Below, piece by piece: positions 56,400 through 64,000 of a stretch of 64,000 bases of DNA. Source of the DNA: Larkinella arboricola. Its GTDB lineage: Bacteria > Bacteroidota > Bacteroidia > Cytophagales > Spirosomataceae. The translations under genes and the position numbers were made by a program. The notes under the pieces are model-generated. The model saw only the letters and a program-made list of their open reading frames with translations. It was not told the origin of the DNA and made no database searches. The stretch covers positions 1,612,001 through 1,676,000 of the forward strand of contig NZ_QLMC01000001.1 of the NCBI RefSeq assembly GCF_003259745.1, in the 5' to 3' direction. Numbering within the stretch: position 1 is the first letter of the stretch; each line of letters begins with the position of its first letter.

Positions 56400-58178
56400 A
56401 TGATGAAAAAAATACTCGCAGCAATAACCGTAGCGCTCTCGACTTTTTGCCTGAGCGGCTGCAAAGAAACTTATCTGGACTTAAAGGACACCGGCTCGAT
56501 TTCTCCCGCCGACTTTCCGACCTCGCTATCTCACCTCGATCTGATGCTTGTTTCGGTCTACGGCGTTCAGCACGAGTGGGGTTTTCTGGGCCATTACTGG
56601 CATGGTTATTCCGTTTTCTGCCTCGACCATACGGTTGATCTGCAATGGCGGGGTGACGAATCCTGGATTGGTATATGCATCGGTACGGCGAGGCTGGGTG
56701 AAAACAAAGTGCAACAGCAGTGGCGGGATATTCAGAAAGGAATTTACTTCGCCAACAGCACGCTCGAAGCCATTCAGCAATACCGCGCCATCGCCCCGGT
56801 TTCCGAAAAACAGGCCATTGACAACATTGAAGGCCAGGCGCTGTTCCTGCGCGGTTTTTACCTCTGGCATTTGCAGACCCTGTACGGCCAGCCGAATCTG
56901 GACGGCATGGGCGTACCCATCATTCGATCCGTTCCGAAAGAACTCAAAGCCATGTCCGTTCCGCGGGCGACGACGCGGGACTCGTATCAGGCTATGATTG
57001 AGGATTTTAAGAAGGCTGAGAAGTTGCTGGAGGGTCAGAACAGCAACCGCCGTGCCACCAAGTGGTCGGCCAAAGCGGCTTTGGCAAAGACGTATCTGTT
57101 CGCCGAAAAACCGGATAGTGCCAAAATTTACCTGGAAGACTGCATCAAAAACAGCGGTAAGTCGCTGGTGACGTTCGATCATTACAGAAACATGTTCAAC
57201 GGCGACACCAAATTTGAATACAATAGTGAATCGTTCTACGAAGTGGGCAACCGGGCGTCTCCCGAATTGACCCATAATAACGGTTCCCGCTCGCAGAATA
57301 CGGGTTCAACGGTTTCATTGCTGTATACGCCTTTTTATATCGATAACGTTGATAATGAGCGCAAAGCGATGGGGTATAGCAACCAGTTCATGCACGACCG
57401 GAACCTGGTGCGGTTTGGGTACACCGATGTGCCGCCATTTCGGGCGATGGAGTCCGTAAACGGCACCTGGAAGCTGAAAGACGATTACCTGACGCAACAA
57501 CGGCAACGGCGCGCACAGGCCGGAAAACAGGCCGACGGCCCGGACCCCCGGCTGTACGTGGCGGCTTTGCAGCCCTTTATCGACTCGGTAAAGGTGTATG
57601 GTAAGTTTTACAAGGTGGCACAGGCCGAATTCGGAAAATGGTACACACTTGATCCAGCAACGGGCTTGTCTGCCAATGATTTTTACGGATGGCCGCTGCG
57701 GAAAAACCAGTACCTCGATGGCAAACTGGAAGAAACCAAGAACGTAGCCGGTGCTAATTTTTACTTCATCCGGCTGGCTGATATTTATCTGATGTATGCC
57801 GAAGTGATGAAGGCGACTGATCCGGCGCTGGCGCTCGAGTACGTCAATAAAGTGAAAAGACGGGCTTATGGGTATAATCCGAATGCGGCTTCGCCCGTGG
57901 ACTACCCCAGCCTGAGCGCCCGCACGAAAGCCCCCGCCGATGATCACCTGGCCAACGATCCGATTTTGTACGAACGCTGGGCCGAGTTTTTTGGTGAAGC
58001 CAAATGGTGGGAAGATGTCCGCCGGTTGAAACTGGGCCCAAAAGAAGCCGCGTTTTTCAAAACCGTAGCGGCTGGCCGGAAGATTGTCTGGCGCGACGAA
58101 CATTACGCCATGCCGATTCCTCCGCTCGAGTTTGAAACCAACACCAACCCCGGCATGAAACAGAATCCGGGTTATTAA
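56400..58178 (+). CDS. SusD/RagB-family nutrient-binding lipoprotein
   Basis: 592 residues, longer than many SusD proteins. Lipobox LSGC, Cys21. Fold markers: QALFLRGFYLWHLQTLYGQPNLDGMGVPIIR, RRATKWSAKAALAKTYLF, FYFIRLADIYLMYAEVMKATDPALALEYVNKVKRRAYGYNP, WAEFFGEAKWWEDVRRLKLG and the ending MPIPPLEFETNTN plus PGMKQNPGY. It lies 26 bp after its SusC partner and works with it in uptake of an unknown glycan. A terminator follows. Confidence 0.94.
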   Translation: MMKKILAAITVALSTFCLSGCKETYLDLKDTGSISPADFPTSLSHLDLMLVSVYGVQHEWGFLGHYWHGYSVFCLDHTVDLQWRGDESWIGICIGTARLGENKVQQQWRDIQKGIYFANSTLEAIQQYRAIAPVSEKQAIDNIEGQALFLRGFYLWHLQTLYGQPNLDGMGVPIIRSVPKELKAMSVPRATTRDSYQAMIEDFKKAEKLLEGQNSNRRATKWSAKAALAKTYLFAEKPDSAKIYLEDCIKNSGKSLVTFDHYRNMFNGDTKFEYNSESFYEVGNRASPELTHNNGSRSQNTGSTVSLLYTPFYIDNVDNERKAMGYSNQFMHDRNLVRFGYTDVPPFRAMESVNGTWKLKDDYLTQQRQRRAQAGKQADGPDPRLYVAALQPFIDSVKVYGKFYKVAQAEFGKWYTLDPATGLSANDFYGWPLRKNQYLDGKLEETKNVAGANFYFIRLADIYLMYAEVMKATDPALALEYVNKVKRRAYGYNPNAASPVDYPSLSARTKAPADDHLANDPILYERWAEFFGEAKWWEDVRRLKLGPKEAAFFKTVAAGRKIVWRDEHYAMPIPPLEFETNTNPGMKQNPGY

Positions 58179-58211
58179 TCCATTGTATTCGTTTTAAAGT
58201 TATTAATTATG

Positions 58212-58257
58212 AAAAGGTTATTCCACGGAGTAAAAAACCGGTGGTATAACCTTTTTT
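58212..58257 (+). terminator. Terminator of the SusC/SusD operon
   Basis: AAAGGTTAT/ATAACCTTT outer stem plus a CCAC/GTGG inner stem and a T7 run, 34 bp past the SusD stop. Confidence 0.75.
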
Positions 58258-58273
58258 TCAATATACCCTGTTT

Positions 58274-59542
58274 ATGCGCGTCAATTTCATCGTCTTTTTT
58301 TCGCTTTTTTTATGTAGCCTGACCGGGTTTGTTCAGGCCCAAACCGATACGTTGTCAGAAAGCCGGGAGTTTCTGATTCGGGACGGTTTGCCCAATTTCT
58401 TTCAGAAACTTCGAAAAGGCGGCCCGGTTTCCATTGCGTACTTTGGCGGCAGCATTACCGAGGCTAAAAACGGTTGGCGCGAGCAGTCGCTAGGATGGTT
58501 GCAGCAGCAATATCCCAAAGCAACCCTGACGCACATCAACGCGGCCATTGGCGGGACCGGCTCTGATCTGGGCGTTTTTCGGCTTCAGCAGCACGTACTG
58601 GTCCATAAACCGGATCTGGTGTTTGTCGAATTTGCGGTAAACGACAGTGGTCAGCAGCCCGAAAAGATTCACAAGGCAATGGAAGGAATCGTGCGGCAAA
58701 TCTGGCGACAAAACCGCAAAACCGACATTTGTTTCGTGTACACCCTGAACGCACCGATGGCGCCGGTTTTGCTGGCTCGTCGGATGCCCAATTCCGTGCG
58801 GGCGATGGAGCAGATTGCCAACCATTACGGCATTCCGTCGGTACACATGGGCCTGGAAGTGATTCGGCTCGACCGGCAGGGAAAACTGGTGTGGGGGGGT
58901 AAAAAAGAAGACTATCCCGACAAGACGGTTTTTGCGCCGGATCGAACGCACCCGTATTCCGATACCGGCCACCGGCTGTATACCGAAGCGCTGAGCAAAG
59001 CCATGCAACAGATCGCTACCGTTGGGCGGCCCGGTGCGCATACCGTTCCCAAACCGTTTGTGGCCGACAACTGGGAAGATGCGCAGATGATTTCCGTTCA
59101 GTCACTGACCAAACAGGGCAACTGGCTGGAACTCAACCCGGATGATGATACCGTGGCCCGTCAGTTGAAAAACCGCTTTCCGTACCTGGTGAAATCTAGC
59201 CAGCCGGGGGCCGCTATTCAGGTGAAGTTCAAAGGAACCGTTGCGGGGCTTTACGATGTCATCGGGCCCGGTTGCGGACAATATGCGGTTACCGTCGACG
59301 ACGCCCCCGCTGCGCTTTACCCGCGCTTTGACAGTTACGCGACGTATTACCGTTCGCACTATTTCTTTCTGCCTACGTTACCCAATCAGCTGCATACCAT
59401 TACGCTGACGGTCTCGCCCGAACCGCTGGACAAAGCCGCCATTCTCCAGAAACGTAATAAGACCATCACCGATCCGCGACGGTACACCGAAAATGCCGTC
59501 TATGCCAGCCAGCTTCTGATTATCGGCCAACTTGCAAAGTAA
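58274..59542 (+). CDS. Secreted SGNH/GDSL-family esterase
   Basis: 422 residues. Signal peptide ends near VQAQ (about 22). Nucleophile Ser60 is in IAYFGGSITEAKNGW; block II Gly is in GGTGSDLG and block III Asn123 in AVNDSG, with the Asp-His pair in DRTHPYSDTGH. A C-terminal beta domain of about 150 residues follows and may bind carbohydrate. This type (GGSIT) is common among deacetylases acting on acetylated polysaccharides. It lies close after the SusCD terminator, so it may be co-regulated with it. Confidence 0.9.
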   Translation: MRVNFIVFFSLFLCSLTGFVQAQTDTLSESREFLIRDGLPNFFQKLRKGGPVSIAYFGGSITEAKNGWREQSLGWLQQQYPKATLTHINAAIGGTGSDLGVFRLQQHVLVHKPDLVFVEFAVNDSGQQPEKIHKAMEGIVRQIWRQNRKTDICFVYTLNAPMAPVLLARRMPNSVRAMEQIANHYGIPSVHMGLEVIRLDRQGKLVWGGKKEDYPDKTVFAPDRTHPYSDTGHRLYTEALSKAMQQIATVGRPGAHTVPKPFVADNWEDAQMISVQSLTKQGNWLELNPDDDTVARQLKNRFPYLVKSSQPGAAIQVKFKGTVAGLYDVIGPGCGQYAVTVDDAPAALYPRFDSYATYYRSHYFFLPTLPNQLHTITLTVSPEPLDKAAILQKRNKTITDPRRYTENAVYASQLLIIGQLAK

Positions 59543-59623
59543 CCCCCAACTCGCCTTGTTCTCGTTCCCCAGGCCGGAAAGGCTGAGTGGACGAGGAGAG
59601 AGACGTTTCACGGTGATAGTTTT

Positions 59624-59666
59624 AGTAGGCAGAAAACCAACGATTGTTTGGCTTTCTGCCTACTTT
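59624..59666 (+). terminator. Terminator of the SGNH esterase gene
   Basis: AGTAGGCAGAAA pairs with TTTCTGCCTACT, with an inner CCAA/TTGG pairing and T4 at the end. Confidence 0.8.
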
Positions 59667-59785
59667 TAGGCAATTTAGTAAGTTTATAATAGGCTATTTG
59701 GGCAACTGATTTTGGTTTTTTGCAGAAAATAGCCTTCAAATTCACAGGCTTTCCTAACTTTCGACTTTACTAATCCATCAACAAA

Positions 59786-61429
59786 ATGAGACGAAGGGAT
59801 TTTATCCAGCTCTCTGGCCTGGGCTTGGGGGCACTCATGGGCGCATCAGTTCCCGTACTGGGTGAAGCCGTTCCGGTGGGGCGACTCCTGGAACCCCGTG
59901 CCGATGCGGCCCAGAAAAAGAAGCTGGCTGATGTTGCCCTGAATGCCGCCAAAAGTAAGGGAGCCACCTACGCCGATGTGCGGATTGGGCGGTATTTACA
60001 GCAGTTCCTGTTTACGCGGGAAATGAAAGTGCAGAACATCACCAATGCCGAATCGTACGGGGTGGGCATTCGGGTGATTGTCGATGGCACCTGGGGTTTT
60101 GCCGCCACCAGCGATGTTCGGCCCGACGCCATCGCCCGCTGCGCCGAAACCGCCGTGGCCATCGCCAAAGCCAACGCCAAAATTCAGAAAGAACCCGTTG
60201 ATCTGGCCCCGCAGAAAGGCGTTGGGGAAGTAAGCTGGAAAACGCCCCTGAAGAAAAATGCGTTTGAGGTGCCGGTGCAGGAGAAGATCGATCTGCTGAT
60301 GAAGGTAAACGATGCCGCCATGAAAAACGGGGCCGGTTTTGTGACCTCCAACCTGTTCTTTATCAACGAACAAAAATACTTTGCTTCAACGGACGGCTCC
60401 TACATCGATCAGGATATTCACCGCATCTGGCCCACGTTTACCGTCACGGCGGTGGATCGGCAGGCTGGAAAATTCAAGACCCGCGACGCGCTTAGCTCGC
60501 CGATGGGCATGGGCTACGAATACCTGGACGGTCTAGCAACGGATAAAATTGCCGGTCCAAATGGTCTGATCGGTTACCGCAACTCCTACGATATGGTGGA
60601 GGATGCCACCGTTGCGGCCAAACAGGCCCGGGAAAAGCTTACGGCCAAAACCGTGCAGCCCGGCAAATATGATTTGGTGCTGGACCCGAACCACCTCGGT
60701 CTGACCATCCACGAATCGATTGGCCACGCCACGGAGCTGGACCGGGTGCTGGGCTACGAAGCCAATTACGCCGGGACCAGTTTCGCGACGCTCGATAAAT
60801 GGAAATCGAAAAACTTTCAGTATGGCAGCAAACTGGTCAACATCGTTGCCGACAAAACGCAGCCCTACACCCTCGGAACCGTGGGTTACGACGATGAAGG
60901 AGTGCCTACCAAGGAGTGGGATCTGATCAAGGACGGTATTCTGGTCAATTACCAGGCGACGCGCGATCAGGTCAAAATTCTGGGCGGTACGGAGTCGAAC
61001 GGCTGTAGTTACGCCGACAACTGGGATTCGATCCAGTTTCAGCGAATGCCGAATGTTTCCCTGAAACCCGCTACCGAAAAACGCTCGGCTTCCGACATGG
61101 TCAAGGGCGTCGATAAAGGGATTTATATTCTCGGTCGGGGCTCGTATTCAATTGATCAGCAACGGTATAACTTTCAATTTGGCGGACAGCTATTTTACGA
61201 AATCAAAAATGGGGAAATCGCCGGCATGCTGGACGACGTAGCCTATCAGTCCAACACCCAGGAGTTCTGGAATTCGTGCGCACAGCTTTGCGACCAGGAC
61301 GATTACCGGACGTTCGGTTCGTTTTTCGACGGCAAAGGTCAGCCTTCGCAGATCAGCGCCGTGTCGCACGGTTGCCCCACGACGCGCTTCAACGGCGTGA
61401 ACGTCATCAACACCGGACGGAAGATTTGA
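59786..61429 (+). CDS. tldD: TldD-type metalloprotease with Tat leader
   Basis: 547 residues. An N-terminal Tat-like leader (MRRRDFIQLSGLGLGALMGASVPVLGEA) precedes the TldD domain. The zinc motif HESIGH at 309-314 is the HExxxH of TldD; C-terminal blocks (TTRFNGVNVINTG) are present. TldD works as a heterodimer with TldE/PmbA on unfolded peptides such as antitoxin or microcin precursors. Partner tldE follows after 22 bp. The leader differs from cytosolic E. coli TldD, so this complex may act outside the cytosol. Confidence 0.92.
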   Translation: MRRRDFIQLSGLGLGALMGASVPVLGEAVPVGRLLEPRADAAQKKKLADVALNAAKSKGATYADVRIGRYLQQFLFTREMKVQNITNAESYGVGIRVIVDGTWGFAATSDVRPDAIARCAETAVAIAKANAKIQKEPVDLAPQKGVGEVSWKTPLKKNAFEVPVQEKIDLLMKVNDAAMKNGAGFVTSNLFFINEQKYFASTDGSYIDQDIHRIWPTFTVTAVDRQAGKFKTRDALSSPMGMGYEYLDGLATDKIAGPNGLIGYRNSYDMVEDATVAAKQAREKLTAKTVQPGKYDLVLDPNHLGLTIHESIGHATELDRVLGYEANYAGTSFATLDKWKSKNFQYGSKLVNIVADKTQPYTLGTVGYDDEGVPTKEWDLIKDGILVNYQATRDQVKILGGTESNGCSYADNWDSIQFQRMPNVSLKPATEKRSASDMVKGVDKGIYILGRGSYSIDQQRYNFQFGGQLFYEIKNGEIAGMLDDVAYQSNTQEFWNSCAQLCDQDDYRTFGSFFDGKGQPSQISAVSHGCPTTRFNGVNVINTGRKI

Positions 61430-61451
61430 AACCGTAAATCAACAAACTGAC

Positions 61452-62804
61452 ATGGCGATTCTGACGAAAGAAGAAGCAAAAAAGATACTGGACAAGGTGC
61501 TGAGCTATGCCAAAGCCGACGAAACGAGCGTCAGTCTGAGCGGCAACCGCACCGGTAACATCCGCTACGCCCGCAATACCGTGTCCACGAGTGGCGAAAC
61601 CGACAACCTGGCGCTGGCGGTTACGTCGGTGTTTGGCAAAAAAGTCGGCTCGGCTACCATCAACGAATTTGACGATCAGTCGCTGGAAAAAACCGTCCGG
61701 CGAGCCGAAGAAATTGCGCGGCTGGCCCCCGAAAACCCGGAGTACGTGCCGATGCTGGGGCCGCAGAAGTACATCGAAACCGCTTCCTACGCCGAAAGTA
61801 CGGCCAAAATGGACCCGGCTTTTCGGGCGCAGGCGGCTTTTGACAGCATTGATCCGTGCAGCAAAAAGAATCTGACGGCGGCCGGTTACATGGAAGATAC
61901 AACCGGTTTTACGGCCATTGCCAACAGCAAAGGCTTGTTTGGGTACAATCCGTATACGTCCGTCGATTTCTCCGTAACGACCCGGACGGCTGACGGCACG
62001 GGTTCCGGTTACGCATCCCGCGATTATAATGATGTGTCGAAACTCAGTACGAAGGAAACCACTCAGATTGCCATGCAGAAAGCCCTGGCGTCTACTAAAG
62101 CGCGGGCCCTGGAGCCGGGAAAATATACCGTTATTCTGGAGCCAACGGCCGCGGGTGATCTGATCGGTTTGATGATGAATAGCTTAGATGCCCGTAATGC
62201 CGAAGAAGGCCGGAGTTTCCTGAGCCGAAAAGGCGGAGGAACCCGGTTGGGCGAGAAGTTTTTCGACGAGCGGATTACGATTTATTCCGACCCGGCAAAT
62301 GTTGAGATTCCGGGTTCGCCGTTTGTCGGGGGGGGCGGTGGCCGGTTTGGCGGTGGGGGCGGAGTAGATGGCCGTCCGCAGGAAAAAACGCTCTGGGTTG
62401 AGAATGGCATCATCAAAAACATGAGTTATTCGCGGTATTGGGCGCAGAGCAAGGGCGTAAAAGCCACCCCGCCCCCGAGCGGATTCATCATGCAGGGCGG
62501 CAGTCAGTCGCTGGCCGATTTAATTAAAAGTACCCAGAAGGGCATTTTGGTAACCCGGTTCTGGTACATCCGCGCCGTCGATCCGCAAACGCTGCTGTAT
62601 ACCGGCCTGACCCGTGACGGTACGTTCTACGTGGAAAATGGCCAGATTAAATACCCGGTCAAAAACTTCCGGTTCAACGAAAGTCCGGTCATTATGCTCA
62701 ACAACGTCGAAGCGCTGGGCAAACCCGTCCGCACCGGGGGCGTGCTGATTCCGCCGATGAAAATCCGGGATTTCACGTTCAGCAGCCTGTCGGACGCGGT
62801 GTAA
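61452..62804 (+). CDS. tldE: TldE/PmbA-type subunit
   Basis: 450 residues, same superfamily as TldD but without the HExxxH motif, as expected for the non-catalytic partner. No signal peptide is visible. A Gly-rich run (VGGGGGRFGGGGG, about 295-307) sits in a loop in the middle of the C-terminal half and is not typical of E. coli PmbA. Neighbour spacing implies co-translation with tldD. Confidence 0.9.
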   Translation: MAILTKEEAKKILDKVLSYAKADETSVSLSGNRTGNIRYARNTVSTSGETDNLALAVTSVFGKKVGSATINEFDDQSLEKTVRRAEEIARLAPENPEYVPMLGPQKYIETASYAESTAKMDPAFRAQAAFDSIDPCSKKNLTAAGYMEDTTGFTAIANSKGLFGYNPYTSVDFSVTTRTADGTGSGYASRDYNDVSKLSTKETTQIAMQKALASTKARALEPGKYTVILEPTAAGDLIGLMMNSLDARNAEEGRSFLSRKGGGTRLGEKFFDERITIYSDPANVEIPGSPFVGGGGGRFGGGGGVDGRPQEKTLWVENGIIKNMSYSRYWAQSKGVKATPPPSGFIMQGGSQSLADLIKSTQKGILVTRFWYIRAVDPQTLLYTGLTRDGTFYVENGQIKYPVKNFRFNESPVIMLNNVEALGKPVRTGGVLIPPMKIRDFTFSSLSDAV

Positions 62805-62830
62805 AGCGGTTATTAATAGAGCTAGATTTC

Positions 62831-63388
62831 ATGAATGACAGTCAGGGCGAACGCCGGTTATGGGAGGACTTTCAGCAGGGCGATGAGGACGCGTACACGC
62901 AGCTTTACCGCCTGCATGTAAAAGCGATGTACCGCTACGGCATGAGCCTGGTTCCCGTTTCTGAAGCGTTCGTTTTTGACTGCATTCATGATGTATTTAC
63001 CGAAATCTGGGCCAGGAAAACGCGCTTATCGGTCCCGGATAATGTTCGGTATTATTTGCTCAAGTCACTGAAAGTCCGCATTCTGCACCTGCTCAAACGT
63101 GGTGACCGACCGCACCAATCGCTTACGGCGGAAGAATTTGATGACCTCTGGATCGAACCGTCGGCAGAAGACGTAATGGCCCTTACTGAAGACGTTCTGA
63201 ACCGGCAGGAACTGGTCAAGAGACTGATTAGCCAGTTGCCGCATCGGCAGCAGGAAGCCATCCGGTTGCGGTTTGTCGAAAACATGGACTATGGCCAAAT
63301 TGCCGAAATGATGCTCCTAAACCGGCAATCGGCCCAGAATCTGGTGTTTAGGGCCGTGGAGAAAATGCGTGGCTGGCTGCTTTTTTAA
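62831..63388 (+). CDS. ECF RNA polymerase sigma factor
   Basis: 185 residues, starting 26 bp after tldE. Region 2 (about 12-80): EDAYTQLYRLHVKAMYRYG, FDCIHDVFTEIWARK. Region 4 (about 120-180): LISQLPHRQQEAIRLRFVENMDYGQIAEMMLLNRQSAQNLVFRAVEKM. The FecR gene follows on the same strand. It belongs to the Bacteroidota SusC-linked ECF group. It has no evident separate promoter block of the kind at 51.7 kb. Confidence 0.92.
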   Translation: MNDSQGERRLWEDFQQGDEDAYTQLYRLHVKAMYRYGMSLVPVSEAFVFDCIHDVFTEIWARKTRLSVPDNVRYYLLKSLKVRILHLLKRGDRPHQSLTAEEFDDLWIEPSAEDVMALTEDVLNRQELVKRLISQLPHRQQEAIRLRFVENMDYGQIAEMMLLNRQSAQNLVFRAVEKMRGWLLF

Positions 63389-63449
63389 ATTTTTCATAAA
63401 AATTCCTTTCCGCTGAGTATGAACGATAAGCCAATGTCATCTACTGCAA

Positions 63450-64000
63450 ATGACCGGCTATTCCGTGCAGAACCCTTACAAACATTTCAGCATTACCGAT
63501 TTTGTAACTGACGATGCGTTTTTGCAACATCAATTACAGCCGACGGCCCAATCGGTTCAATTCTGGCAAAACTGGCTCGTGGCCAATCCCGATCAGGAAG
63601 CGGATTGGCGGCAGGCCCAAAAGCTCCTCGAAGCCGTTCAGTTAGGATTTAGCGACTATACCCGCACTTATTTATCCGAAGAAGCCGAATCCCGTTTGCT
63701 GGCACGGATTCAGGCTACCAATTCTCTGCACAACGATGCGGTGTCCGTTACTCCGCTCTGGCGGAAAAACTGGATTTCATATGCCGTAGCTGCTTGTTTC
63801 CTGGTGGTGGCGGGTGTGTTTATATGGACAAAAACGCCGAAGAACGCTCCCGCATCGAGCTATGAACAGCAACTAGCTGCGGTTCAGGAACCAGTGATTG
63901 AAAAGGTAAATTTAGATACCAGCGTTCAAACCGTCCGTCTACCCGACCAAACAACCGTTCTGTTGTTTCCGAACAGCCGGTTGAGTTACACAAAGGATTT
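63450..64000 (+). CDS. FecR-family anti-sigma factor, N-terminal part (runs off window end)
   Basis: 183 complete codons from ATG 63450. Cytosolic part (about 1-105), one membrane span (about 108-126; ISYAVAACFLVVAGVFIW), then the start of the periplasmic FecR domain (VNLDTSVQTVRLPDQTTVLLFPNSRLSYTKD). It lies 61 bp after the sigma gene and is almost surely its regulator. The SusC gene it serves would lie beyond the window. Confidence 0.9.
   Translation, partial: MTGYSVQNPYKHFSITDFVTDDAFLQHQLQPTAQSVQFWQNWLVANPDQEADWRQAQKLLEAVQLGFSDYTRTYLSEEAESRLLARIQATNSLHNDAVSVTPLWRKNWISYAVAACFLVVAGVFIWTKTPKNAPASSYEQQLAAVQEPVIEKVNLDTSVQTVRLPDQTTVLLFPNSRLSYTKD

Noticed and set aside
62320-62370. Gly-rich run in tldE as a possible frameshift or sequence error
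   Set aside because: The reading frame stays open on both sides with normal TldE sequence, so an insertion loop is the simpler reading.
1-64000. tRNA, rRNA, insertion sequences, prophage genes
   Set aside because: No cloverleaf-like, rRNA-like, transposase or integrase sequence was seen on reading; a tool-based search could still find a small RNA I missed.

Overview
The window looks like a chromosome segment of a member of the Bacteroidota, most likely of the order Cytophagales (Spirosoma/Larkinella-like; inferred from gene types, not from a marker gene). Supporting signs are several SusC/SusD pairs, FecR-type anti-sigma factors next to ECF sigma factors, many SPII lipoproteins, TAnnTTTG-type promoter elements, Bacteroidota-style CxxCH/HEAT 'PVC-type' proteins, and a carotenoid (lycopene) cyclase. 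I saw no rRNA, tRNA, CRISPR array, insertion sequence or phage gene.

Layout. 1-9.7 kb: the start of a SusC-like receptor (-), a DUF6134-type secreted protein, a GH20 beta-hexosaminidase, an amino-acid permease, a LytTR response regulator, an M23 peptidase lipoprotein, a DUF4136 lipoprotein and a YceI protein. 9.9-22.5 kb is mostly housekeeping: atpG and atpA (-), an FKBP isomerase, a tail-specific protease, a Tat-exported class V aminotransferase-like protein, OsmC, lipoyl synthase and lycopene cyclase. 22.7-29.5 kb is a co-directional sugar-oxidation set: propeller/HEAT/cytochrome c protein, Tat-exported sugar isomerase-like protein, SDR, MFS transporter and a second SDR. 29.6-31.2 kb holds a voltage-gated-type K+ channel with a C-terminal zinc ribbon and a lipoprotein. 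31.3-37.7 kb (-) holds a second propeller/HEAT/cytochrome protein and a DUF1080-SGNH fusion. Upstream of these lie the broken pieces of a FecR-SusC-SusD locus, interrupted by an intact alpha/beta hydrolase gene on the + strand. 37.8-46.5 kb (-) is an intact polysaccharide or glycoside operon: SusC, SusD, BNR/LamG protein, D-lyxose-type isomerase and bile-acid-family symporter. A LacI-type repressor is divergent from it, with a perfect operator-like palindrome between them. 48-59.5 kb: a DHFR-like reductase, a beta-helix protein, a divergent ECF sigma/FecR pair, SusC with an STN domain, SusD and an SGNH esterase. 59.8-64 kb: a TldD/TldE pair followed by another ECF sigma/FecR pair that runs off the end.

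How it fits together. Most of the accessory content concerns capture and oxidation of glycans or sugars. Three regulatory styles are visible: a LacI repressor, an ECF/anti-sigma system receiving a signal from an STN-bearing SusC, and probably autoregulation by that ECF factor. Two exact copies of a two-block motif face outward in the sigma/FecR intergenic region. The two most informative structural finds are that duplicated ECF promoter-like element and the relic FecR-SusC-SusD cluster around 36.1-37.7 kb, which no intact open reading frame reveals.
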